Below, piece after piece: positions 53,729 to 64,000 of a stretch of DNA of 64,000 nucleotides. This DNA is from Epichloe hybrida (lineage: Eukaryota; Ascomycota; Sordariomycetes; Hypocreales; Clavicipitaceae), in contig JAFEKR010000008.1 in assembly GCA_019022495.1 (NCBI GenBank), positions 1 through 64,000 on the forward strand, written 5' to 3'. Numbering within the stretch: position 1 is the stretch's first letter; the number at the start of each line of letters is the position of its first letter. A model generated the notes under the pieces. The model had not been told where the DNA came from, searched no databases, and was given only the letters and a program-made list of their open reading frames with translations. A program made the position numbers and the translations under genes.

Positions 53729-55808
53729 TAGTCTAGAATTACTCTAGGGTTATAGCTTTAGTTAGAAATTATTAATAGTTTTTCTTCTCTTTCTTAATAA
53801 GTTAAATTATTATTTAAATCTATTTATAAAACTCTTATAGTCTCTTTAGTAAGTCTATAATAGCTTCTTTATATTTTAAAATACTATTATATACTCTTAT
53901 AAGCTAATTCTAAAGTACCCTTTTACTTTAGCTTACTTTAGGTATTACTTATTATAAAATAGCTAGTTTTTTTATAAGTTTATTAAAGTAATTAATTATT
54001 AATTTAATTAGGTTATTATTTATTATTCTTTATAAAGTAAAGTTATTTTACTTTAGGAGATATCTTTATTATATATCCTTAGTTTTAAATTATTATCTTA
54101 TATAACTAATAAGTATAAGAAAGTCTTATAGTTAACTAGGTTTTAAGAGATAGTTTATATAGTATTATAAAGCTTTACCTTTAAGTATAACCTTAAAGGT
54201 ATAACTTACTTATTTAGGTTAAATATTAAGTAACTTATACTTCCTATAGAATATTTAAAGCTTTAATTTAAGAATATTATAGTTATTAATACTATAAAGT
54301 TATTTTTTAAGGTATATCTTTAATAAGTTTATAATTTACTTTAAAGAAAGCCTTTAAGTCTATAAAGGTTTTTTAAATACTAACCTTTATATTTATAAAG
54401 AAAGTAATATTATCTTTAAGAAGTAAGAGAGTAGCTTTATAAGTAATAGCCTTAGGGTTTATTATTTCTTTTAATCTTTCTTTTCCTTATATTAAGAAGA
54501 AGGAAGTATAGCCTTATAGGCTATACTAATAAAGCTAATATTAGCCCTAGGTAGTAAGGGTTAACTTTATTAGTAATACTTTTACTTAAGGGTATTTTTA
54601 GTAATATTTTTAGGGTAGTCTTACTAAATTATCTTAGGTAAAGTATAGGTAAGGAACCTACTTATAAATACTTATAAATAGTATTCTTTAGTGCCCTTAA
54701 TTCTAGATTAAGTAACCTTCTTAAAGAAAATTAGCTTACTAATCCCTTTAATAGTAATTATACTAATAAGTAAGGTAAAGGGGTAAGCTATTAGGCCTTT
54801 ATATCCCTATTATTTAGTAAATTATAAAAGAAATCTTTATTCTCTAGGTTTTTCTAAAAGCTTATATACTTCTTTTTAGCTTTCTTAATTTCTTTAAGGG
54901 TCTAGAATTAGAATTTTTTCTAGGTTACTACCTCTTTAAGGTTATTTACTATATTTATACCTTTTCTAATAGTTATATATACTTTATTATAAAGAATATA
55001 GTCTTAAAGTCTATTCTAGAAAAGGTTTTTTCTTCCTATAAACTTATTTCTTAACTATTTATAAAAGTTATTATTAAATTTAAAAAAATATATTCTCTTA
55101 AATAACCCTTATTCTCTATACTATTTAGTCTTAATAATAATATAAAAGGTAATTTCCTTAGGTATTATTATCTCTTTATATTTAAAGCTTTTTATTTATT
55201 AAAGTAGTTCCTTTATAATATATTATTAGAGTTTTATAGAGATATAGGGGAATTAGGTAAGGTAAATAGGGGTTTTTTCTTTATTAGGGTATTTATTACT
55301 ATCTTTAGCTTTAATACCTTCTATAGTATTATTATAGCTATTACTCTTACTAGGAACTCTAAATTAACTAGAGATCCTTAATAAACTAGCTATATCTAAT
55401 ATCTTTTACTAATTAATTATATAAGAATAGATTTAATAGTATAAGGGGATAGGAGGGGTATAAATATAAATTATATAATATATTTTTAATATAAAGGATT
55501 ATAAGGTAAGGTAAATAACTTTAAATATATAATAAAATATATAATAAAGAGAGAAACAAGGGGATAGCTTAGTTACTAGTATTAAACCTTTCTTTATTAT
55601 TTTAGAATTTATATAAATATAGATATTAATACTAAAGTAAGAAAAAAGCTATATCTATACCTTTCTCCTAGTATAACTTATTATTAAATATAGCCCTCTT
55701 ATTTTATAAGGTAAGTTATTATTAGGCAAGCTATCTTTTCTAAATAACCTTACTAATCTATAGTATTTAAAGACTATATAGTTATCTATAAAAGTAACTA
55801 CTAATTAG
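53729..55808 (-). pseudogene. Copia-C gag/protease part and leader
   Basis: About 2 kb of very AT-rich sequence next to the 5' LTR. It is expected to hold gag and protease; heavy RIP left no motif I can read reliably. The primer region next to the LTR reads CTAATTAGTAGTTACTTTTA on the coding strand, like family A. Confidence 0.5.
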
Positions 55809-56088
55809 TATTAGTTTTATAGGGTATTAAATTTAATATAATAAGGTTATAAGCTTAAAGAATAGTATTATTATTAATTTATTTATTCTAGGCTATGTTA
55901 TATATATAGAAAAAGAGAAGTTAAAAAGCTAGAAGCTATAATACTAAAAGGGAAAGGGGTTACGTATTTATAGCTTTATATATATAATAAGCTAGGTTAT
56001 AAGTAATATATAGCGCGCGCGCGTAGCCTAAGCTTTTGCTAGGTAATTGCGGCTGTGACGCGCGATTAATATCACCTTTGTTCCAACA
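55809..56088 (-). repeat. Copia-C 5' LTR
   Basis: 280 bp. Its start is TATTAGTTTTATAGGG against TGTTAGTTTCACAGGG in the left LTR, i.e. G-to-A and C-to-T changes, including the terminal TG. It ends CACCTTTGTTCCAACA, then target duplicate AGTTT. Confidence 0.9.
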
Positions 56089-56093
56089 AGTTT

Positions 56094-56730
56094 ACTAGTT
56101 ATTATTAATAATTATTATTAGGATAAAGCTATTAATATAATAGAGATTATTATATAAGTTCTTAAGGAGGTTTAGGTAGTCTTTAGGGTTAGGGAAAGTA
56201 AATTTCTAAGGTAAGTAATTAAGGCTATTAATACTAAGGTTCTAGGGGTTTAGAAGATTATAGTCTTTCTTATAATCTTTTCTATAACTAAAGAGGTATT
56301 AAAGTTTAATAAAGCATTTCCTTAAGAAATACTAGGATTAAATATCCTAGGCCTTACTTAATAAGAATGCTATAATTTTATAAAGAGTTATATAATTCTC
56401 TAATAACTTCCTTAGTTATCTTTTTAAAGGTATCTTTAGACTAGCCTTTAAAGTCTTCTTAGAATAATTCCTATAGGTTATTATCTCTTTAACCTTAATG
56501 CTTGCTAAGTTTAATAAACCTTATAATCTAGTTATTAAGCTTAAGCTATATAGTAGTCTCTAGATCTAGCTTAATAAATTCTTTCTAATTATATAAGGAG
56601 TTATAAGTAAGCTATTATAAGTATTATTATAATTTATACTCTTAGGGTCTTTTAGGGGTAATAATTAAAGCCTTACTATTACTAGTAACTTTTTCTCTTA
56701 TAGAAGGTTTAGATTCCTTTACTATCTTTA
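56094..56730 (-). pseudogene. A0: 5' gag part, minus strand
   Basis: A0 resumes after Copia-C, parallel to 27895-28540 in A1, and is cut again at CTTTA (56726-56730) by A4. The remainder, with the A0 5' LTR, must lie beyond the right edge. Confidence 0.8.
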
Positions 56731-56990
56731 TGTTGAATCCTTCGGATCTTCATCAGTTCAATCGTGGCCAAAGACTAGACTAATTGTGGGTCCGGCACGA
56801 TGCACGCGATATGATTAGCTGCATTAATTTGCCACCCCCTCTTTTGCCTTACCTACGGATTTTACTTACTTTTCTAGTATCTAGACTTTCCCTCTCTTCT
56901 CCCTCTTTCCTAGCTAGCTATCTAACTATTATTAACTTTAATTATATAGGATTACCTTATTACTTACATAGGACCTTAGTGTAACTAACA
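56731..56990 (+). repeat. A4 5' LTR
   Basis: 260 bp, TGTTGAATCCTTCGGATC...GTGTAACTAACA. The open frame 56784-56984 inside it is not a gene. Confidence 0.93.
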
Positions 56991-57463
56991 CTAATTAGTA
57001 GTTAACTTTATAACTATAAATAAGCTAGGTATTATAAGAAAAGATATTTTTATAAATACTACTACTACTACCCCTTATTATATTATAATAGTTATTACGG
57101 TAAAGAGGCATGACTATATAAGTATACTAAAGGAAGAGACTAGAATCCTAGTTATAGGCTTATTAGGCTTCTAAGGAATTAATCTATTAACCCTTAGGCT
57201 AAGGGATATAACTTTGTTATATCTATCTAGGATATTATTATTAATTATCAATTTTATTATCTATCATAAGAAAACTAACTAACTAACCAAATCTATTGCC
57301 ATAAGGTATTTATTTCAAACCTAACGTTAAATAACCTTAGCTAAGCTAGCTAACACACTTATAAATTCCCTTTAATATATTACCTTCTAATCAGAGCATT
57401 GTTTGTAGTGTAGTTAGTGTAGTTTTTGGGAAAATTTTGTATTTGTAGTGTAGTTTTTTTTTT

Positions 57464-57500
57464 TTGTAGTTAGTGTAGTTACTAACTACACTAACTACAA
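57464..57500. repeat. Near-perfect palindrome in hAT-N1 left subterminal region
   Basis: TTGTAGTTAGTGTAGTTA, one base, then its exact reverse complement: an 18-bp-arm hairpin made of the element's own subterminal motif. Confidence 0.85.
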
Positions 57501-58189
57501 TACACTACAAAAACTACAAATGTAGTGTTAGGTAAATAGAAAGTGGGTCTTTTTATATAGTAGTATTAATATACTAATTAGAAGAAAGCTATTATTTATA
57601 TACTTATATTATTAGCTATTTAATTAAATTAGTTATTTAAGTTATAAGATTATAACCTTTTATAAATTTTATTATAACTAGGGTTATAAGTACTATTATA
57701 AGTTTTTTATAAGACTATTATTCTTTATACTTTTCTTTACTAATATAACTTCAAGAAAACCCTTTTTATTATTTTATTTACTATTACTAAGAATTATTTT
57801 CTATTTTTATTATTTTTATTATTATTTTTAATTATAATAATACCCTAAACTAATATAATAAAATTAATTACTAACTTAGAAGAAATAACTAGAAGTTAAT
57901 AAAGTATATACTTAGTACTTATATATTATAATTAATAGGATAAAAGCTTAAAAAAGCTTAAATAATTTATTTACTATTTAAATTAAATAAATATTACTTT
58001 TAGGTTTATAATTCTAAAGCTTTAAGAAGTTATATATACTAACTTTATATATCTCCTTACTATAATATATAAAGAAAGTATAAAAGATAGTAATATTTAT
58101 AAAGTATTTATATATAACTAATAGTATTAATTAAACTAGGCTATATAACTAAATTAAGTTATTAAAATAATTAAAACTTATTTTTAGTT

Positions 58190-58680
58190 ATAATACTAAG
58201 ACCCACTTTCATTTTATATACTATTACTACTTTAATAACTATAATAACTTTAATAAGCTTTATTATAGTTAGTTAAACCTATTTTAAGATATAATACTAG
58301 GACCCACTTTTATTTTATATACTATAATTACTTTCATAACTATAATAACTTCAATAAGCTTTATTATAGTTAGTTAAACTTATTTTAAGATATAATACTA
58401 GGACCCACTTTTATTTTATATACTATAGCTACTTTAATAACTATAATAACTCTAATAAGCTTTATTATAACTACTAAAACCTATTTTAGGATATAATAAT
58501 AGAACCTACTTTTATTTTATATATTATAATTACTTTAATAACTATAATAACTATAATAAAGCTTTATTATAACTACTATAACCTATTTAAAGATATAATA
58601 CTAAGACCCACTTTTATTTTATATACTATAATAACTTTAATAACTATAAAATAAGTCTAATTAGCTTTATTATAATATTA
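58190..58680. repeat. Five ~101-bp tandem repeats in hAT-N1
   Basis: Units start at 58190, 58291, 58392, 58493 and 58595, each with ATAATACTAGGACCCACTTT...TATACTATAAT...ACTATAATAACT...AGCTTTATTAT. The last unit is truncated. Non-coding. Confidence 0.88.
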
Positions 58681-58890
58681 AAAAATATAAAAGAGAAAGT
58701 TATTTTATTTTATTAATATTTTAAAAAACCTTAAAATACTAAATAACTAAAAAGTTTAGCTTTTCTTATAGTAATTTACTTATTTATACTTATACTTATA
58801 TTTTATTAGTTTATTACTTATTTATTTTTAATTAAACTTTAACACTTATTATATTTTAAGTTATATAAGTTATATAAGTAATATATATAT

Positions 58891-59030
58891 AAGCTATTAT
58901 TAGCTATTATAAGCTATTATAAGCTATTATAAGCTATTATAAGCTATTATAAGCTATTATAAGCTATTATAAGCTATTATAAGCTATTATAAGCTATTAT
59001 AAGCTATTATAAGCTATTATAAGCTATTAT
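58891..59030. repeat. Decamer array AAGCTATTAT x14
   Basis: Fourteen consecutive 10-bp units, all but one perfect (second unit TAGCTATTAT). A 10-bp period equals about one helical turn. There are no spacers, so it is not a CRISPR-like array. Confidence 0.92.
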
Positions 59031-59254
59031 AAAGATATTATAAGCTAAGATAAATATTTTTACTAACACTACAAATGTAGTATTTGTAGTTAGTGTAGTT
59101 TATAAAAATAAATTTGTAGTGTAGTGTAGTGTAGTTTTTTTCCCCTTATAGTTAGTGTAGTTTATAGTGTAGTGTAGTTTGTAGTGTAGTAACTACACTA
59201 CACTACAAAAACTACACTACAATACACATTGTAATGCAATGCTCTGCTTATAAT

Positions 59255-61490
59255 AGACCTTTAATCTCTCCCTATAAGTATTTACTACTTATTTCTTACC
59301 CCCTTTATTCTTAGTGCTATTCGCCCTATACTTATTAGTAAGAGAGAGAGATTACCTCCTTCCCTCTTTTTTATAAAAAACAGGAAGTAGTAATTCCTAT
59401 TATTCCCTTATTACTTTTCTTATTATTTTCTAGTTACTTTTAGCACTTCTATTACTTTATTTATCCCTATTAATTTATTCTTATTATTACTTTTGCTGCT
59501 TTTTCTTCTGTTTTTTTTTCTATTTTTGTAATCTTCTAATTTTATTAGAGTAACAACGCTTCTTAAGTGTAAAAGAAGACCTTTATAATAGCAATAGGCA
59601 AACATAGGAGCTTAATTAGTAGTAAAGAATAATAACTTAATAATATTCCTTTTATAGTTAAAAATAGCAGAGAAATCTAGACCTTTTATAAGAGGAAGGG
59701 CTGCTAGGGATAGTAAGGCTCTAATTATTACCCCTAAAAGACCCTAAGAGTATAAGTTACTCTTATGTCTTTAATAGCTTACTTATAACTTCTCTAGTAA
59801 TTAGAAAGAATTTATTAAGCTAGATCCAAAGACTACTACATAGCTTAAGCTTAATAACTAGATTATAAGATTTATTAACCTTAGTAAGTATTAAGGTTAG
59901 AGAGATAATAACCTATAGGAATTATTCTAGGAAGACTTTAAAGGCTAGTCTAAAGATACCTTTAAAAGGGTAACTAAGGAAGTTATTAGAGAATTATATA
60001 ATTCTCTATAAGATTATAGCGTTCTTATTAAGTAAGGCCTAGGATATTTAATCCTAGTATCCCTTAAAGAAGTGCTTTATTAAACTTTAATGCCTCTTTA
60101 GTTATAGGAAAGATTATAAGAAAGACTATAATCTTCTAAACCCTTAGAGCCTTAATATTAATAGCCCTAATAACCTACCCTAGAAATTTACCTTCCCTAA
60201 CCCTAAAGATTACCTAAACCTTTATAAGAACCCTTATAATAATCCCTATTAAATTAATAACTTTATCCTAATAATTATTATTAATAATAACTAGTGGACT
60301 ATTATTTATAATAAATTATGCCTTTATAGTAATTCCCCTCTAAAGATTAGATTATAAAGAAAATCTTAGAGCTTATAAAGATATATAAGGATAGCAACCG
60401 CTATAGTAGGAAGCTATATAACTTCTTAACGCTAAAAATTACACTCTTTAAAAATAAATATAATAGAATTAACCTTCCTTAAACGCATTATTAGAAGGCT
60501 TTCCCTATTATATTAATAAGTAACGCTAAATAATACTTCCTTAATTACCTCTTTAGAAATAACTATTCCTATAAAGAGATAATTACCTATATTTATTAAC
60601 ACTTTAAGATAGAAAGTAACTAGTAATTCTATTACTATAAATAAAGTAATATAATATTAAAGAACATAATTAAGAAAAACCCTAATAAAAGTAAGCTTAA
60701 TTACCTTAAGATTATATTATTAACCCTTAAGAAAATCTATAGAGGTCTATACCTTACTAAAATAGTAAATACTAAGCTCTATAAGTAAGCATTAAATACT
60801 ATAGCTAGTATGCCTAAATATTAGATAGTAGAATATATACACTCCCTAGGCTTTAAAAGTCTTACTAGAGACCTCTATAAGGTAATTACTATTATAGAAT
60901 TAAATAAGAAGTTCTCCTAATACCTTTAGTACTAATAAGAAAACCCTTTAGAGGCTATGTTTACTAATTATTAGTATAAATAATAATTATATAGCAAAGA
61001 AAGCTACTATAAATAAAGCCCTAGGCTAAGCACTAAGTATTACTTTATATATAGTAAGAGTAGCTACTAGTTCTTTAATTACTTTGCTAAAGAGTATTAA
61101 AAGGAGAAGGACTACTAGTAAGCTAGTAAAATATATTATACACCCCCTTTAGAGAAAAGATTCTAGGTATTTCTTACCTCTTATAAAGGGTAAGATAATA
61201 ATAAGCCTAATAAGGGCTTAGGTTAGGATTAGGAATTATATTTTATTAAATATATAAAAGCTAAGAATAATAATAATAATATAGAGAAGCTACTATTAAT
61301 AGTATATCTAAGTATTATATAATTCTTTTACTCTAGACTATAAACTAACTATAATACCACTAATATTAATATTCTTATAACCCTAAATAATTAAGCCTTT
61401 TAACACATATTCCTTAGGTAAGAGCTCTATAAGCTATAAGAGTATAATAAAGGCTTAATTTATTATATCTCTAAAGAACACTATTTTAAA
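59255..61490 (+). pseudogene. A4 leader remainder and gag, RIP-degraded
   Basis: Collinear with 31300-33550 in A2. The leader continues to about 59640, then gag. It is the most AT-rich of the family-A copies; the knuckle region near 61030-61060 is fully eroded (TATTACTTTATATATAGT). The open frame 59423-59605 on the opposite strand is a shadow. Confidence 0.7.
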
Positions 61491-64000
61491 GAGGTTTTTA
61501 GAGGAATTATACCTAATACTAGTACTATAGGGAAGTTAAGTGTAGGAGAGGGATAAGTAAAGGCTCTATTAAGATTAATACCTTTATTAAAGGTAATCCC
61601 CTATAAACCCTAAATTATTATATTTAGCGCTAAATTAGTAGTTATAAGAGAAATCCTTTATATGCCTATAGAACTTAAAGAGCTTAAATTCTATATCCTT
61701 AATATAGCTACTCCCTTTCTCTTCTTAATTACTAATATAGATAAGATATAAGTTAAGATTAATAACCTTACTAACATACTTATCTAAGGTAATAAGACTA
61801 TACTTATTATATAATAATAGGGTTATCCTTAGTAGTTACTAAAGGTAAGAAATAGTTGCCTTTTACCTTTTAGAAAGGGATATCTATTAATTATATTATT
61901 AGCTTAGTTACCCTTCTATTTAATAACTTATAAAGATCCTTCACTAAGCTAGTTATAAAGTTTAACGCTAGGTAATTAAGAAATTAACTAAAGTCTACTA
62001 CTATCACTAGATATATAGCAAGGCCCCTAGTTAATTCAAATTCACAATTAAAGATAACTATAAATTTAACTACAAAGTCATTATTAATATTATATAAATT
62101 AATAGCTAACTAGTGCTTCACATTATTAATTTAGTAACCTTATTCTAGGTAGCCTAATTCCTTAATCTAAAGAAGCAGAAAGCTTAAGACATCTAGGACG
62201 CTATCCGCGAGTATTAGATTAATACTTATCTTAGACCTCTAGAATAGATTATCTATAATACTAGTAATAACTTTACTTCTACTAAATTTAAGCATTATAC
62301 TTAACTAATATTAATTAAGACTAATAAGATACTAATTAAAGCCTATAATAGCATTAGAAAAGTTAAGAGATATTACAAACCTCTACGCTAAGCTTATAAT
62401 ATTATTATAGACTTAATTAGAATAGAACTTACGCTAGAATAATGTCTTTAAATAGCTATTAAAGCTATTAATAACTCTATAAGCCTAAATAGTATTATCC
62501 TAACCCTACTTATCTTTAGAGGCTACCTATAAATAATAGATAAGTTACTACCTAGCTTCTTTATTATTTAATATACTAAAGTAATTTATAAAGCTACTAA
62601 TAAAGTCCGCTATTATTTAGCTTTATAGCAGGTCTATAATACCCTTAAAGCCTAGAATAGCCTTAATATAACGCTTATATATTAGCTACCCCTATAGGCT
62701 AATATATATATATAGAGAGAGAAGGGCAGCTAGCATAGCCCTTATAAGCTACTTACTACTAATAGAGAGACTTATATAGTTAATATACCCTATAGCCTAG
62801 CAAAGTTCCGCTTTATAATAGTAAAGCCTTACTATAAAAACCTATGTATTATAAAGGGACTAGAGTAGCAGGAGATAAAGCCTTATAATCCGCTCAGAGG
62901 TTATAGAATCTTTAATTCTTATATAGTTAGAGAGATTAAAGGTAAAGGAACAGACTTACTACATAAGAAATCCTGCCTTATTATATAAGGCTATAATAAT
63001 AAAGGAAAGGAATTTATCCTAACGCAATTACTAATAATATAACAAGTAAGCTAATGACTTATTATAGCTATTGCTTTGTTATTAAGAAGAAAAGGCATTT
63101 ACCTTTAGATTTATAATATTACATAAGCTTACACTTAATTACACATAATGCTAACAAGGCTAATCATTATAAGATTGCTAAAGTAAATTACATATCTCTT
63201 TCTAGAAGGGACTATAATTAAATTAATTAGACCTCTCTATAGGATTATAAAGGCTAGAACCCACTAGTAAGTAATATACTTCTATTACCACAGGGATAAC
63301 CTTAATATAACAACCTTAACCTATAATCCTTACTTATTAATTATAGCCCTAAATAATAAGAACCTCTTTAGTATTATTAGAATATAAACTAATAATATAT
63401 TAGGCCTAAGTAATAATAACTTCTTCTAAAAAGAAAAGAAAGAGCTCTAGAAGGCTAAATTTATAGCTAAAGAAAAGTAATAATTAACCACTAAGAATCC
63501 CCTTATCTTTAATAGTTATATCTTAACCTAAAATACTAATAATTTATTAATCTTAACCTAGAAGGGCTAAAGTTAGAAGATTAAGGAAGTTAATCCTTAA
63601 TCCCTAATAGTAAAGTAAGATTATATAGAATAATAAGCCTAAGGAAGCTATATTATAACTATATATTAAATAAAGGCTTCCTATAACCTATTAATTATAG
63701 CTTAATACTAAGAGCCCTCTGCTAAAGATATTATATACCTTAATAAACACCTTAAGTAGTAGATTAAGAATTAGTAATATAAATTATAATATATCCCTTT
63801 AGTTCTTAAGGAGGCAAAGCTCTTTATATTCGTAAATAGATTGCTTACTAATAATAAGGATTTAAGCTTATAGATTAGATATATAATTATAATTAGTAAT
63901 AAGATAATATAAGATAATAATACCTTTATTATAAAAGGTAATATTATTATATATAGCTTAATAAAGAGTAAGAGAGTTACTTATAGCGTACTTACCTCTG
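61491..64000 (+). pseudogene. A4 pol, RIP-degraded, with internal deletion
   Basis: Protease motif IPNTSTIGKLSVGEG near 61508-61550. Integrase blocks near 62230-62880 (KFRSIIVKPYYKNLC-like end at about 62810). At 62894 the sequence jumps from the end of integrase (CCTTATAATCCGCT) straight to RT (CAGAGGTTATAGAATC), losing about 550 bp present at 49653-50200 in A3. RT continues with REIKGKGTDLLHKKS-like sequence, and the active-site block near 63390 reads QTNN. RNase H starts near 63800 and is cut by the window end. Confidence 0.8.

Larger units (their letters stand above)
40190..56088 (-). mobile_element. Ty1/copia element Copia-C, minus strand, host to four insertions
   Basis: LTR retrotransposon with LTRs at 40190-40478 and 55809-56088 and AGTTT target duplications (40185-40189, 56089-56093), inserted in A0. 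It contains a TRIM (42952-43783), two retroposon copies (44121-44911, 52936-53714) and A3 (45347-52101). Without these it is about 6.7 kb. It belongs to the same broad lineage as family A: its RNase H and integrase blocks align with A1, and the sequence after the 5' LTR (CTAATTAGTAGTTA on the coding strand) is shared. The LTRs are unrelated. Confidence 0.9.
57392..59246. mobile_element. hAT-N1: non-autonomous hAT element with subterminal and tandem repeats
   Basis: 1,855 bp inserted in the A4 leader. Terminal inverted repeats CAGAGCATTG/CAATGCTCTG (10 bp) start with the CAG typical of hAT elements. Flanks CTTCTAAT (57384-57391) and CTTATAAT (59247-59254) match at 7 of 8 bases, an 8-bp target duplication as hAT transposases make. 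No transposase is encoded. Subterminal regions are built of TGTAGTGTAG/TTAGTGTAG units in inverted orientation at the two ends, as expected for transposase-binding sites. Confidence 0.88.
56731..64000 (+). mobile_element. Ty1/copia element A4, plus strand, runs off the window
   Basis: 5' LTR at 56731-56990, then an interior collinear with A2/A3, split by hAT-N1 (57392-59246) and shortened by a ~550-bp deletion at 62894. The window ends in RNase H, about 800 bp before the expected 3' end. Confidence 0.92.

Noticed and set aside
58891..59030. CRISPR-like array
   Set aside because: Head-to-tail decamers without spacers.

Overview
The window looks like a gene-free, AT-rich block from a filamentous ascomycete genome that uses repeat-induced point mutation (RIP). 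I found no host protein-coding gene and no canonical tRNA or rRNA gene. Almost everything is transposable element, mostly LTR retrotransposons nested in one another. Duplicate copies differ almost only by C/T and G/A transitions. Reading frames are cut by TAA/TAG codons standing where CAA, CAG or TGG is expected, and catalytic Asp and Gly codons have become Asn, Ser or Arg. That pattern is RIP; the species cannot be named from it.

Layout, left to right. 1-2701: RIP-degraded hAT transposase on the minus strand, running off the left edge. 3535-4700: a ~0.5-kb direct duplication whose halves differ in RIP load, with G/T-rich TTTAGGGG-like tracts. 5051-29596: a Ty1/copia element (A1, minus, TSD AAAAA), split by a 10.7-kb Ty3/gypsy chromovirus (Gypsy-1, 6093-16782, minus, TSD CTACT) and by a second, much better preserved Ty1/copia element (Copia-B, 17495-24608, minus, TSD ATTAG). 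29602-37620: AT-rich sequence with a TTGTA microsatellite and a hAT-like terminus, split by a full-length copia (A2, 30649-37391, plus, TSD TATAT). 37621-64000: an older minus-strand copia copy (A0) split by a solo LTR (38875-39135, TSD GTTAG), by a third copia type (Copia-C, 40190-56088, minus, TSD AGTTT) and by copia A4 (56731 to beyond the right edge, plus). Copia-C itself contains a TRIM (42952-43783), two copies of a ~0.78-kb retroposon with 11- and 14-bp TSDs, and full-length copia A3 (45347-52101, plus, TSD TATAC). The TRIM contains a TA-flanked MITE, and A4 contains a 1.86-kb non-autonomous hAT element.

The coding parts are standard gag-pol modules plus one exception. Gypsy-1 has one frame for gag-protease-RT-integrase-chromodomain. 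Downstream, in a different frame, it carries a second ORF of roughly 970 codons that I do not recognise. This downstream ORF is the best candidate here for something undescribed. The TRIM and Copia-B share an initiator-tRNA-Met anticodon-arm primer site, G5 polypurine tract and LTR ends, which suggests a non-autonomous/autonomous pair. Most elements are dead; Copia-B and the short elements (LTRs, TRIM, MITE) are the least mutated, as expected if RIP acts by repeat length and time of insertion.
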